A DNA stretch of 64,000 nucleotides from Puffinus mauretanicus (taxonomy: Eukaryota; Chordata; Aves; Procellariiformes; Procellariidae), in assembly GCA_023333565.1 (NCBI GenBank), contig JAJKFH010004053.1:3348001-3412000 (forward strand). Direction: 5' to 3'. The first letter of the stretch is position 1, and each line of letters starts with the position of its first letter. Position numbers and translations under genes: made by a program. A model generated the notes under the pieces. That model had not been told where the DNA came from and did not search any database. It saw only the letters and a list, made by a program, of their open reading frames with translations. Shown piece by piece: positions 1 to 12,732 of the stretch.

Positions 1-597
1 AAGAGATTCAAGGAGAATCGATATATTACAAAAGGCAAATGTTACGTATGTGGTAAGCATCTTGTAATATATTGCAGGGGCCAGATAAGCTTCAGTAATG
101 TGTATTTCATTAGGGTATGAGACTGAATTTGACACAAAGTATTCTGGACTGGGAAATCCTGAGGACAGAATTCTTCACTTCTTCATGCTGCCCTGTTCTG
201 CTTCCCGACTACATCTATCACATTTTAAAATGGTGCCAATATCTTCTGTTAAGGTTCTCATTGCCTAGTTTCTAAGCAATTACACACAATAACTGGCACT
301 TCAGCCAGTTGCCTTTGGAAAAAGAGTGAGAAAGGATAGTTATGCTAAAAATGGGTGTTTAAATAATAAACAAACAAAAACCTACTTATTTCTGTTTGAG
401 ATTTTTCTTTGCTAAGCTTCAGCTTTGATTTCTTTCCATGTTAGATTGATGGGTTGGGTAGTGCCCACAAGTATTCCAGGTGTGGCTCTTAAAAGACACA
501 ATTTCCATTTCTGTTTATGAAAGTTGCAATAAATCATATACTAGCATATTTAATACAGAGTCTAAGTGTGCTAGCTAAAGAGCTTGTTCTGCTCTTC

Positions 598-656
598 TTT
601 CCATATAGGAATTACTTGACTAGCCCAGGTAATTTCCATATAGGAATTACTTGACT
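598..656. repeat. 24-bp direct repeat, 35-bp period
   Basis: The 24-bp unit at 598-621 (TTTCCATATAGGAATTACTT then GACT) recurs exactly at 633-656 with 11 bp between the copies. It looks like a small local duplication. No function is implied. Confidence 0.85.
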
Positions 657-688
657 GCTTTTCTGTCAACTTTTTAGATTCCGTTTTA

Positions 689-735
689 AATTCCTTCTGG
701 AATTCCTTCTGGAAGGAAATTAAATTTCCTTCTGA
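689..735. repeat. 12-bp tandem repeat with inverted partner
   Basis: AATTCCTTCTGG occurs twice back to back at 689-700 and 701-712. It is followed by its partial reverse complement (AAGGAAATT) and then a third, imperfect copy at about 723-735. The cluster could form a short hairpin. It lies only about 35 bp after the 24-bp duplication, so this spot has been locally unstable. Confidence 0.7.
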
Positions 736-2199
736 AAACTTCTTTTTCATGATAATCTTGAGAAAGGAGTCTATCCAATGGAAACCTTTCTCTTCAAAAT
801 AAGTGTTTTAGACAAACTGAAACATGTTAATGCAATCATAAGAAACTTATACTTTCACATGAGGCATTAAGTATGTGTTCTTCCCTTCAACACGCTGATC
901 AGTGATTACATTGTAGGAGATTCTACTACGAGCTTCATGTGTATGTGTAATGTTTCTGTATATATCTATCCAGAACTATGTAAGTAGGGGTGCCAACCTT
1001 GACTGAATGAGAACAGAATTTTGCAACATTGAGGGGTTTTTTTTGTTGTTAAAAAACATTGTGGGTTTTTTTTAAATGGAAGATGTTTGAATGCCCTTAT
1101 TTATAAACAGCAGTCAGAGGATTCAGTTAATACATGCCTTTTTAGATCTTTCAACAGTAAGATACTACTCTTCAGTGGGGTAGAGCATATTTACCTGGGT
1201 AAGATCCAGGTGTGGTTGAGCACCAGAGAAAACAGTTGTAGATCAAATGCCAAATCTTTTGAATTGTGTTTTTTACACATAGTTTGGCTGTTTAAAAAAA
1301 AATTAAAGTTAAACTTTGAGTTGACTCAGCTGTTTGCATTCTTACTTATTGTGTACATTTCTGTGGTTCTCTTAAAAGACACTGAAGACTGAAAGTATGG
1401 GTAAAACCAAGATGATGATTTAATTGCTGGAATGTTTAGGGTGCTCCTCATTCAAATAAGGGAATAACTTTTATTCGTTGTGGGTAAAACCAACCTAATG
1501 CTTTAGGAGATGTATAATTTCTAGAGAAATAGCCACTATGAAACTTCTATGGGTTATAAATTTGCATAATCTGAAACTGAAGAAGATCCAAATTCTAGTA
1601 AGTTCCTGTTTGTGATACTTCAAAAGAACTATTCACATGAGAAAAGGCTGTTTGCCTGAGCCATTAGGCAGCCTAGCAATTTATTCCCATCGACAAAGAT
1701 GACTAATGAAGAGGCACAGACATTGCAGGATCAAGCTATAAACTTCATTCCTGGCACACTGGCAGCTCTTCAAGATGTCTTTTGTTGACAAACAAGAAAG
1801 CTCTTGCAGCGTAAATAAGTGTTGTGTCTTGCAGCTCACATTGAACAAAGATGGAATGAAATGTAAGAATATTCTTTGTTTTTGATGAAGCGGTTTTCTG
1901 TAATGGGAGAGCAGAACACAGAAATGATTCAAGAACCCTTTTGAGGCTGCAAGATTTTATTGACTTCATATTTTCTTAAAGCAGCCTGTGCTGAACACCA
2001 TTTGCTATCAGAAACAGTGATTGAATAAGACGGAGGTTTCTCCTCAATAACGGTGCATAAATGAGGGATTGATAATAAACTGTACAAACCTGTTCTTTTG
2101 TTTCTCATCCACTTTTCTTCCTATAAACTGACTTCATGGAATTTCCACACACAGCCCTTGTAATGAGACAGTCTGGGGTCTGACAAGCTGGAGAGCAGC

Positions 2200-2408
2200 T
2201 TTCCTTTTCACCCTGAACATGATCAAGCAGAGGCACGGGTTGCCCAGGGTGGCTGTGCAGTCTGCCTCCTTGGAGGTTTTCAAGGCTTGACTGGGCAAAA
2301 CCTTGAGCAGCCAGGTCTGCTCTCACAGCTGACCTTGCTGTTAGTAGAAGGTTGGCATGGAGACCTTCCGACATCCATCCCTACCTGAATTATTCTGTGA
2401 TTCTAAGA
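2200..2408 (+). mobile_element. CR1 LINE 3'-end fragment, decayed
   Basis: Around 2232-2290 the sequence reads like the end of CR1 ORF2 (GGGTTGCCCAGGGTGGCTGT, then a 'CTCCTTGGAGGTTTTCAAGG' phrase). A 3' UTR follows with the usual GGTTGG...GAGACCTTCC pattern. It ends in the CR1 octamer ATTCTGTG at 2392-2399 and a decayed second octamer ATTCTAAG at 2400-2407. About 200 bp remain; the rest of the element is missing, as is normal for 5'-truncated CR1 copies. The divergence suggests an old insertion. The 5' limit is uncertain by some tens of bases. Confidence 0.82.
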
Positions 2409-5400
2409 ATAAGCAACAATTAAACCTGTTTGACCTGATTAAATGCAAATCTTCCAGTGTAAAAGGCAGTTTTACACTTTTCAACAAGAGCAAAATCCTG
2501 TTCCATTATATTGATCTTCACTGAACCAATTAGTGTATGTGCTCCTACTTGAGCCACTTGTACTCTTTATTTGTCTACAAAATGTATATAAGACAGCTGT
2601 ATGGTAAATTGTGCTTGGAGGGTGTTGCTTCTGTTGCAGTTCTGCAAGCAATGGTGTTGGATCTTCAGCATAGTAATGCTGAAGTGGATTAGAGAGTTTG
2701 AATGACCCACCCTGTTATCTGTGGAACAGCATTTCTGTGGATTGTCAATGATCTTTGTAAAGTATTAAAGTTTCAGAAAAATTCTTAAAGAATGTCTATA
2801 TTATCGACATGGCAGCTCTCAAATGTCGGTGGAGAAACTGTAGGCCATGCAAGTATAGATCTAAAGTAAATCATTCATTGAGTAACCTCTTCTTTGACAT
2901 TTAGTGCTTTAATAGAAAAGTGATTATAACATGTCTCATTTATTCAAACTGTCCAAACTGAATATATCTAATGATAATTAAATAGGCAATTTTTGTAATA
3001 TTTGCATTAGCCTATGAATCTTTCTCATCATTAAGTATATGGAGTGCTACAGCCTCTGGTTAGATAGGTATTGGTTGAATACTCTTAAAGGAGAAAATTT
3101 GCTGGTTTTCAGCTCAGTAGTGCTATAGTAGCATGAAACAAAGGCCAAACAAGTACAAAAGATTGGTTGCAGCTAACTTTGGTTTGTAGCAAGGGATACA
3201 GTGGAAACCAGAAGGCCAAAGGGGTTGGCTTCCATCTGTGCTGAAGATGCAAAGTCATGCTATCTAAAGGAAAAGAAAGATGACATTGCCCTTTAGCCTG
3301 GGTTTAATGTAGGTCAGTTGGGTCACCAGATGACATGACTTTAATGGCCAAACTGCTTTTAACAATTGCCTTGGGCAGTGTTTAATTTCACTGATCTTTG
3401 CCAGCCTTCAGGAGAAGAGAGAGGAAAAATCCACCTTATCTTCTGGTTTTCACACGGTGTGCGCTCTGCTGCCCCTCTGATCTTTTATGACTGGTCAGTA
3501 TAGAGCAACATGTGCCTATGTGATTATCCACATACGAAAAGTGTCATTTACTTCCAGATTGCTCACAGCCCATCAGACCAGGTTGATTTTTTTGTTGTTG
3601 GGGTTTTTCTTGTTTTTTCTTTAACCTCAGTTTCTTGCTGCTGAAGATCTCAGGGACTGAACAGACAGATAAATTATATTCACATCATCTTTGTAATTGC
3701 TTGTAACTTGTTCTTCCTGAAAAATAACACAATTACTTAATTCTTTACTTACAGATATCTGTATAAATCTGTATTTATATTGTAATGATTTAATCCTCTT
3801 TTGTACTGAAATTTTTTGAATGAAACCTATTACCTAGTACACATTTTCTAGTACTGGATGAAGACAATATATAGTTAAGTGCAAGATTGGTTTGTATTAA
3901 ATTTCAGGTTGGGTTGATGAAAAGGTTTGTCGGCATTCTTGGGCTGTTTGACTTCCATCTGCAGAATTTCTAGTCTGCTTAAGTTGACCTATGATATATT
4001 GTCACTCTTTCACATGCAATGTCTTCCTTCTCGTTGTGAAGCACTGTTACTGAATCAATCAGATACCGTAATAACAGAAGAGGAAGGATAGAGCTGAATT
4101 CGATTGTCCTACTTCGTTACCATCCTGGTGATGGACTGGGATAGTAATACAGGGAATATACAATGTTGTCTTTCAGAATTTCTTCAGTATATATCTTAGG
4201 AAGTGCGTGCATGTGTGTCAGTTTTGTATAGGTGCTCTGAATGGGCTATTGCTCAGAAACAATGTCTTGAGGTTGTAATGGAGAGTGCTATTAACATGCT
4301 AGCTTAATGGTCCGTAATGGTGGGGAAAAAAGACAAAAAAAAGCAAATGTTAAGAGTCATTAGGAAAAAAAAAAAGGGAGACCAAAGCAAAAAACATGAT
4401 TCTGCGATGGACATGCATCTTTAGTATATCTACATCTTGAAGGTCATGTGCAGTTTGTTTCCTTCCTCTCTTTTCTGCAATAATAGATACTGAAATTGGA
4501 AAAAATACAGAGAAAGCAGTAAGAGTGATCAAAGATGTGGAACAACTATTACTATGTAAGGAAAAACTACATTGACTAGGCTTCGGCCTGGGAATAAGAC
4601 AGCTGAGGTCCATAAAATACCGTGGAGCAGAAGGCGATAGCTGTTCATGTCTTCTGTGGAAAAAGAACTGAGGAGCATCAAATGAAATTAGCAGGCCATG
4701 CTGAATGCAAACAAAAGGAGATAACTGCAAGTGTGAGGTGGGTTGTGGCACTCCTTTCTCAGGACACAGGCGTGCTGAAAGCTTAAGTGGTTTCTAAAGC
4801 AGCTGGATAAATTTATGGTTGCTGTTAAATGAGCCTTGAGCTGCAGATCAGTGGAGGTTGGGAGAATATTTTGGATAATTACTACTACAGGAATGTCACG
4901 GGGTTTGTATTCGTCTCTGAGTATCTGCTGTTGGCCACTGTGTGACTTGGGGAAGGAGGCTTGTGGTCTGACATGCCATGTCTGCTCTTAGGTTGTTCTG
5001 ACCACCTCATTGTTTTTTGATTGTGTGGGTCACTGGGTTGGGCGAGGTGGGCTGCGGAAAGTGTTTCAGGTCTGTTCTTTGCTCGCAGTGTGTTTTCTGC
5101 AGGCAGTGAGCCAGATGAAAGCAGCGTATAGTTTTCTTTTCTGCACCATGTTGGTTTTCTAGGTAATAAAACTAAGTATTACAAGCAATTCTAGAAGTGC
5201 CAGAACTAAAGAAGCCTAGTTTCCTAAAGATTTGGATTTCTTCATTGATAAACTCTGATTTAAAATGTTTTTTGTATTTAGGATGTGGTCAGAATCAGCC
5301 CTTCCAGTGGCTTCTTTTTGTGGTGCCTTTACCTGTAGCTGAGACACAGTCAAATGCCCTGCCTAACTGCCTAGGTTTCCTCCTGAATATTGAGGGGACG

Positions 5401-8004
5401 AAATGTCTTTCAGACCTCTGTACCTCTGTCTCATTTGTATGGAATTGTGGTTTAAGAGATACTTGACAGAAAACATGGTAACATGAGCCACATTTCCCTC
5501 AGAAACCAGACAAAAAGAAATAGTACAAAATAAATACAAATAATACAAATAAAACAAATAATCCTTCATCTTGCCCCAAAGTAGTAATAATATAGTCGAA
5601 AAAAGGCCTGTGAATGTTAGAAATAGATTTATTTTAATCTTTCTAAAGTTTTAAGTATAATAGAGGTTAGCTTCCAATGCGCATGGCTGCATACAGAACA
5701 GTGGGGTATGAGTGTGACATCCAATTTTTCTTACATTATTTAGTAACTGACACACATGCTGTTTTCTTGCTGGTTGTTAACAGCACGTGAATTATGAGGC
5801 CAAAGAGGTCTTCCTCATGACAATGGCTAATGTTTGTAGAAATGCAAAGGTCATGATCATGACTACTTTTTTTTAATGCCAACTGGATACCGATGACAAT
5901 TACTGAACTAGACACATCTTAAAGGGTCAGTTTATTGACTTACCTTCCCTGCTTTGTGAGTGGTGATGGAGTCAATGCAACCGTCTTGAGTTCTGTGCTG
6001 TGCCAGTTTAAGTGAGTTTGGCCTTGGATATTTTTCTTTGATATTTCTGTGAAAAACAGGAGCACCTGGTTCACTAGCTTTATTTTTCTGTGAGGTACTG
6101 CTCAATTAGCAATATTATTACCATCTTTAAAAAAGAAAAGAAAATCAAGTTCTTGAAACACATTTTGTGCTTTTGGGATAACTTTCATTTCCTTCTAACC
6201 TGTAGTTTAAACTTTAGTGGGGCAAAAAATCAATGGTTTTTCAGACCATATGTATGAACAGTGTCAGCAGTATATTTTGAAAAGGTAAACTTTTTTATCA
6301 AATTTGAATAAAGACCTCTTGAGTTAAGCCTAGGCCGTTCAAAGCTCTTTACTTACCTTTGGCTGACAATATGTGAATGTATGTTTTGTTTTTTTTTCAG
6401 GCATAATGTGTTTGGAGGGAATTGCAGCTGTAGGGAGCGTGGCCATGGGTTGTAGCTTTTCTCTCCCAGCTCAGGTGTTCAGAATTGCATGTCCATGAAC
6501 TTTGAATTGGTTCTGAACCAGTCCCTCCGTGGTACGGTCATTTTACATCTGTTTATAAGTGTGTGTGCTGGACAGAGTGGGATTTTGGAAGTCTGCACTT
6601 CAGTGTGTTTTAACCACCCCTTATAAAGACTAAAAATTAGAAAGGGAGAAGAGAAAGCCATTATTTGGCTTTTTGGAAAGATAGTTTCCAATTACTGCAC
6701 TGGGTGATTTCTGGAGTAGTAAAACACTAGACTAGTATTTTGAGAGAGGGAGTGCAGGTCACACACACATCAGGAAGCTGAGTTACAGCTGGAGTGGAAA
6801 CAGCATTAGGAAATATCTTTCTTAATAGCCTGGGAAGACAAGAGGCATTAGATGACCTAATCTTTTTCATCTGAAATTTTTGCTCTTGTGACTTCATTTT
6901 CCTAGTTGTTGAGGCTAAGTGTGGAGGTCGTCTTTTTTTTTTTCTTTTATACAGGAAAGTTTCATCAGTGTAGAGCTGGTTAGTTCGAACTTGCCTGAAT
7001 CTGTAGCCTTCTCGTGCAGGGATGGTAGGTAGAATTTAATTTTATCATCTGTCAAAACTGTTGATTTATTACTAAAAAGATGAACTTTGCTTTATGGTGA
7101 GAATCTTTGTCTCAAAAGAGACTGGAAATTACGCAGTAAATGACTTCGTGTTTGGTAATAGCAAATTCGTATGAATTTTGTCTTAAGTTAAAGGAGTTGG
7201 TTTAAAGCCAGTTGTAGCAATGCAATAGTTGAGTGTAAGCTTAAAAGTTCTTGTCTGAATCCTCTTGGGAGCTGGGGGTAGTGGTGGCAAGATGAAGGTT
7301 AAAAGTCTTATCGAGGTTAAAATTTGCAATGAAAGAAGAGTGACTTTTAGAAACAAATGAGAGGAAACAGCAAACACTTTTGGACAAAGATTTGTGTTGT
7401 GTTTTTTTTTTTAAAGTAACTATAGGTGAAGCTGGTGATGTATTCTACTGAGATTTGCAAGTAATTTTTGTTACACGCTTTAGTGTTCCAGTGCTTTACC
7501 AGACTTCAGTCATTTGTGTGAAACTTGGGCTTGCTGAACAGCTGTTGCAGACTACTCTGTCCTCTTATTTCAATCGAAGTAGTCGTCAGTTTTTTGGCAT
7601 CAGGCATACAGAAGGAGCAATTGCTTTGTTTGCAGAAGGGAAAATATTAGAAAAACATTGTTCTTGCCTCCTTTTTTTTTTAACATCCTTGGGCTCTAAT
7701 TACTTTGTGCTTGGCGAGAGTAGATTTAATCTTGAGTTTGCATCTTTGCTGTACCTTCACAAGTCAGCCAAAGCTCTCTGCATTAAAAGCCAAAACTTCT
7801 AGTTTATTCATGCTCAGAAACTTGCTAGTGCTTCCCTTGGGACTCCATTACAGCTCGCGGCTGTACAACCTTTAGTTTTACCCCTGGCCCTTACAAGCTG
7901 TCTGAAGGTCAGGCATTGAAACTGAGGAGGTTTGTAGGGTTGGTTTTGTGTGTATGACTGTGTGACTTTACTGGTTGGATTTAGGCAATGTGTACGTGGA
8001 AGCT
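2409..8004. other. non-coding DNA, no gene seen
   Basis: AT-rich sequence with scattered T/A homopolymers and simple A/T-rich patches, for example the degenerate AAATACAAATAAT series near 5525-5560. No open frame here shows a domain or credible splice junctions. A direct repeat of nuclear-receptor half-sites at 3311-3325 is listed separately. Confidence 0.55.
3311..3325 (+). promoter_or_regulatory. DR3-type nuclear receptor motif (prediction)
   Basis: AGGTCA GTT GGGTCA is two nuclear-receptor half-sites in direct orientation with a 3-bp spacer, the arrangement bound by VDR/RXR-type heterodimers. This is a motif match only. Such matches are expected by chance in 64 kb, and nothing else in the sequence shows that the site is used. 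Confidence 0.2.
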
Positions 8005-8545
8005 ACTTCACTTAGATGGTGAGGAAATGGAAATAGTCACGGGAGGAGTAAACAAGGAGGCTGAGGAAGATAGGGGAGCTTGGAGTGAAGGCTGTAGAAA
8101 AAAATGAGAAGGATATTGGTCTGGCCATACAAGAATCTGAGGGTTTGGAAACTAAAGGGGAAGTGCATGTTAGAAGAAACCAAGATTGGCTTGGTGAGGA
8201 GGAAGGGTGTGGGAATCGGAATAAGAAACGGAAGTGAAGGGGCCGTTGAAGGCAAAGTTGGGCAATGACACTGAGAATATGTTGGCAAGGAGCCCAAGAA
8301 CTGCTGAGGTGAGGGAATAAAGATGTGGTGAAACCAAGTGCTTCTGACAAATTCAGATACAAACATGGGATCTGGTTTGGTAAGGAGCCTTTGGAAGATG
8401 GGAGAGAGCTGCTGGGCTGGGAGAAGACTCAGGACTGGGATAAGGATCCTATGGGATGACTGGGACTGGCTAGTGAAAGGGATAGGACTGGAGTTAGACA
8501 AACCAGTTGGGAGAGGAGGCGGGAGGGTTAGATCAGAATAATATG
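8005..8545. repeat. purine-rich degenerate minisatellite-like block
   Basis: About 540 bp of strongly G+A-biased + strand with loosely repeated phrases built on GGGACTGG / GGGATAGGACTGG, most regular at 8430-8510. The bias removes stops from the reverse strand and produces long chance frames there (171 and 116 codons) rich in Pro, Ser and Leu. These frames have no domain and should not be called genes. The origin of the block is unknown: a decayed minisatellite or part of an unrecognised repeat are both possible. Confidence 0.55.
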
Positions 8546-8914
8546 TTTCCAAAGCAGCTTGTCCATTGTAATGCCTAAAACAGAATCAAAAGTTTTTTTT
8601 TAACCTTGCTGTTCTTCTGCTGTCAGTAAATCTCTTAAATCTATTGATTGACAATGTCTTGCCTCATTGCTGGTATCCCGCATGGAGCACCATGACCTGA
8701 AGGAGGAACTCCAAAGAACTTTGCCACTTCCATTTGCGAAGCGGACGTGGGACAAGTGAGCACCACAGTGCTCTGGCTATTCTATAGGAATACTGGCAGT
8801 GCTGCTTGACTTCTGCTTGTTTTTGTGAAAATAGACCATGAACCAACACCCCCTCCCCCCCCCCCCATCTGGGGCTTAAATATGCCCACAAGTACTCTGT
8901 GATCACTGCTGTGG
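8546..8914. other. spacer between purine-rich blocks
   Basis: Ordinary non-coding sequence apart from the long C-run at 8849-8866. No gene seen. Confidence 0.5.
8849..8866. repeat. poly-C tract (C5-T-C12)
   Basis: An interrupted 18-bp cytosine run. The complementary G-run could in principle take part in a G-quadruplex, and the C strand in an i-motif. Homopolymers of this length also vary in length and are prone to sequencing error. Confidence 0.9.
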
Positions 8915-9260
8915 CTAGGACATTGGTGGGTTTGGCTTAGTGGCTGGGTCAGGCTGCTGCTGGGATAGAAGCAGGTCACGGTCAGGGTTGGGAAAACCCA
9001 AGGTCAGAGACCAAAGAAGTACAAATGCATTAATTTTGAGGGCAAGGCAGGGGTGCGGAAGCCAGGCTGTGATGTGGAACGTGGGAAGTGCTGGCATGCC
9101 AGAGTAAGCATCAAAGCCCGTAGTCTGGGCTGAGGTAGAAGCTGGACTCAAACTTGGTACCAGAACACAGGAATGCCGGGAAAGGAGCCTGGTGAAGCAG
9201 AATGGTTGGGAATGAGTCCCCAGGTGTCAGAAAACAGGATCAGCGATTAAGCCTAGAATT
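8915..9260. repeat. second G-rich degenerate block
   Basis: It continues the purine-biased character of 8005-8545 with G-rich phrases such as GGTCACGGTCAGGGTTGGG and AAAGGAGCCTGGTGAAGCAG. No exact period is visible. It may be a further decayed part of the same repeat, split by the sequence at 8546-8914. No coding potential. Confidence 0.35.
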
Positions 9261-11352
9261 TGCAGCATAACACAGGGTTTTAGGAAAATTGGCAAGCTCC
9301 CAGAAAACCTTCTGTAAAGACGTACCTGCCGCTTTCTGTTTTTATGGCTGGATTTGGGGCTGCTGCCTGGTCGGCCAGGAGAGTGGGGGACTCCTTTCAG
9401 TCATGCGTAAAAAAGGTTGAATCAAAGCATAGTCATGTAAGTGGAGATAACTGTTAGTGTTTTTTCTTAACTTATTGCAGATGCCTAGGTTTCACTCTGT
9501 AAGGGGAGTGTGCTACAAATGTGTTCGTACTGTGTGGTGGTACCCTCGTGTTGTCCCAGGTATGGCAGGTACACTGGCACAGAAGGAAGAAAAACGTCAT
9601 TACGCTGAAATCGCATTTTGAACTCTGATTTTACAAAGTTTAATGAAGAAGGTCCTGATAGCACTGTTTGGAGAGTAAAACTGGTTTTCTGAGAAAGAGC
9701 TAAGGCCCTAAATTATTATAATTATACACTCAACTATTTCGGAAAATGAGAGTTCTTAAGTTTTCATTGAGGAAAAGAAAAAAGTGTGTGTGAAAGCTGG
9801 TCTGAAGTGTTTAAAAAAAAAAATGTTATTAGTGAGCTTTTATGTAGGTGAAACCAATCTCACTTATGAAGGCTAGCTAGCCCCTCACTTTCATGGCTGT
9901 AATAACATTCATTTGATCCTGGCTGCTGGCAACAGAAAGTAGCTTAATAATTAGTGTGGGCTGGGCTCATCTGTGGTGGCATGTAAGGTGATACCAGGTA
10001 TCACTGAGGGGAAAATTCATATCTAGGTATCTAGGCTGTCATATTTTTACCACCACTAGCACAGTCAGTGGACCAGAGTCCTGGCTGGTAGATGCACCTG
10101 CAGCTCCAGTTTAGCCGTGATGGAGTGAGTGTGGGATTTTGAATCTGGACTTCCATGGGACTTCGGCTCCAACAAGTCAAGTGACTTGCACTGTCTTGTG
10201 TAAGGTGGAAACTCAGTAAGAACTAAGCTCAAAGACTTGTATAAATAAATACTGATTTACAGTTTCTGAGCTGTGGTGAATTCTGTTGAAATATTCAGTG
10301 TTAATCTGTGGTGGGTGTATGGAAGAGGAGGAAGGGGGAACAGAAGTGCCTCAACGTTCCTTTAGACTGTCCTAATATATAAGGTTCAGAGGATTCAGGT
10401 ATTTCAGAGGATTTCAGAGGATTTTCCCAGTGGTTTGCACACTAGACCTTGGGTCACAGGAGATGCATAATCATGTAATTTGATTTTAATTTGGTTTTCC
10501 ATCCCTTGAACAGAATTACTGTCATTGGATGTTTGTTTGCCTGTTTTCTTTAATTTTGAGACACGTATGAGGTGCTTTCCTACACTTTGTTTCACAAGAC
10601 TAGATGATATGGACTTTAAAATCTTGTGGGTTTAGCGTGAGATTACCTTAAAAATGTATTCTCTCGCTGGTACATCAAATTGAATCCGAGAAGCATTTCT
10701 ATGTTAAATACAGTAAAATTAATTGAGGGAATATTTGAAAATAAAACCATTTCTTCCTTTCTTTTCTCCTGCCTTCACCCAACCTTACTCCTAGCACCCT
10801 AGGAGTAGCCTATTCGTGTATAAAGCTTCATTCTTCTTTCAGGACTGGTATTTAGTCATATCCTTATATATGATGTTGGCAAGCTGTGAAGGGGCACATC
10901 AAAAATTACAATTTTTATTTATCTTTGTTCTACCCAGTGCGTTCGTCCTGCCTGTTTTTGGTGGAGAGAGCACAGAGTGTTGCACAGGATGGGATGGGGA
11001 AAGGAAACAGGGCTAAGGGAAAATGCAGCACTTGACTTCATAACATTTGCTTTTTCATTTTAAAGCTTGAATTTTTATTTCATGTTTTGTAAACACAGGA
11101 TTTGGATTCTCCTTTACTTTTTTTGAGTGTTCCTCTATTTCCTAGACTGTAGAAAAGTGCTGTTTATTAGGAAGCAGCAGTCATAGGCAACGATAGCAAA
11201 TTTTTTGGGCCTCCACCCACGACGCAGTATAATAAGGTTCCACTGATTGTAAAATTTACTGAAATATTCAACATTACTTAAGAGAACTGCCAATCCACAA
11301 ATTTCTTAAGTATGAAGACATGTAGTTGGTGGGGCTGTTATTTGTTGTCTGT

Positions 11353-11374
11353 GTCGTCGTCGTCCCCCCCCCCC
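11353..11374. repeat. (GTC)n followed by poly-C
   Basis: GTCGTCGTCGT runs directly into 11 consecutive C at 11364-11374. A simple sequence, likely polymorphic in length. Confidence 0.85.
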
Positions 11375-12719
11375 TCGCCCTGCTTTGGTTTACCAATAAC
11401 TCTGATTCTCTTGAAAATTTTCTTCCTTCCCCACCCAACAACGGCTTTATAGCTGACAAAAATAAGCCATTTCCTAACCTTATCCTCTACCTACGGAGGT
11501 CATAAAAATTGCTAATGCAAATGCTGTTACCTTCTGTTGTGTGATTCTAATAGGAAACGGATCACTGCAATTTATGGGGTACTTACCCTTTTCGGTACAT
11601 GATGAATGGCTCACTTCAAATGATGTTTCCTCATTGATTTCCTACTATTTATCACCAGAAATGACAGAGCAGGAAGAACAGCATTTAAACATGAAGTTGA
11701 TTTTGAAGATGACATCTTTTCACTACAGTGTGAATTCATGGCAATATAGCATTTGCTGTAGTAGAGGAGGAAAAGACATGAAGTCAGTTCTTTAACTTTA
11801 AATTGCTCTTCAGATTAGGTATCTCTAAACCCACTTTTTGTTACGCTATATTGGCTTACTCTCCTGTCCTTCGATAGGGAGAGTGAAGGGCTTACTCTGC
11901 ATAGGGTTTTCATCACTCTGCCTATTTCTTGCCATGTTCTTGAAACAAGTACATGTGTTATTTATCTGTCGTTAGTCACTTTGTCTATGTTGTCAAGTTT
12001 TTGGGGATATTTACATTTCCTTCATGGAAGAATCTATGTGCAAGTAAATTCTGTATGATATTTAGCAAGTGACTCTGAAATAATCGTATTTCTGTGGTGT
12101 TGTTTTATTTGGCTACATGACAGTAGATGAAGAATTAGAAGAATCCCTTTTAACCTGCTCAGTTTCTCTCTGGTTGGGCTGGATTGACTACAAAATGGAA
12201 ATGGTCCCTTTAGTTTCTGCAGTGTCCATAGGGTCTTTTTCTCTCTGTGTTGCTATGTGAATCACTGGGCAAGACCACATATAAGCAAGGTAGATCAGGA
12301 GCATATATAATCCCTCAAAATATAGTAGTTTTTAAATTGACTTGAGTAGAAAATTGAGGCATTCCATTGCAAAATAGGATAACTTTTTTCAATTTAGAAG
12401 GATATTACACTTTTGATGCTTAGAAAACTGGCTTAAATTTCATTGACTTGACAGTCTTTGAATACTTCAAACAGTTATAGCTCTGCAATAAATAAAATTG
12501 TTTCATCATCTTTAAATGTTAGTGTTTAAACTTTTTTGCATTCTTCATTTTCACAGATCCAATGTTAGCTAACTTGCAAGAAAAAATGAGGCTATGTAGG
12601 TTAGAAAAAAGTGTGGTGTTTCAAAAGTCACTTTGATAGCTACTGCTGCAATTGGGTGTACTTTTAAATGGATATAAACTGATTTTTGGAAAAAAAAAAT
12701 GCACTACATGAAACTGTTG

Positions 12720-12732
12720 AGGTCAAAGGTGC
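12720..12732 (+). promoter_or_regulatory. DR1-like nuclear receptor motif (prediction)
   Basis: AGGTCA A AGGTGC resembles the direct-repeat-1 site used by HNF4/PPAR-type receptors. The second half-site is imperfect. Motif match only; chance occurrence is likely. Confidence 0.12.

Larger units (their letters stand above)
1..2199. other. non-coding DNA, no gene seen
   Basis: AT-rich single-copy sequence with frequent stops in all frames. The open frames present, such as one of 101 codons at 1087-1392, have low-complexity, hydrophobic translations with no recognisable domain and no splice-site support. Two small direct-repeat clusters near 600-735 are listed separately. It could be intergenic or lie within a 5' intron of the downstream GREB1L gene; the sequence does not decide this. 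Confidence 0.6.

Noticed and set aside
8037..8552. 171-codon open frame on the reverse strand
   Set aside because: It follows from the purine bias of the + strand. The translation is Pro/Ser/Leu-rich with no domain, and overlapping frames in the same block are open for the same reason.
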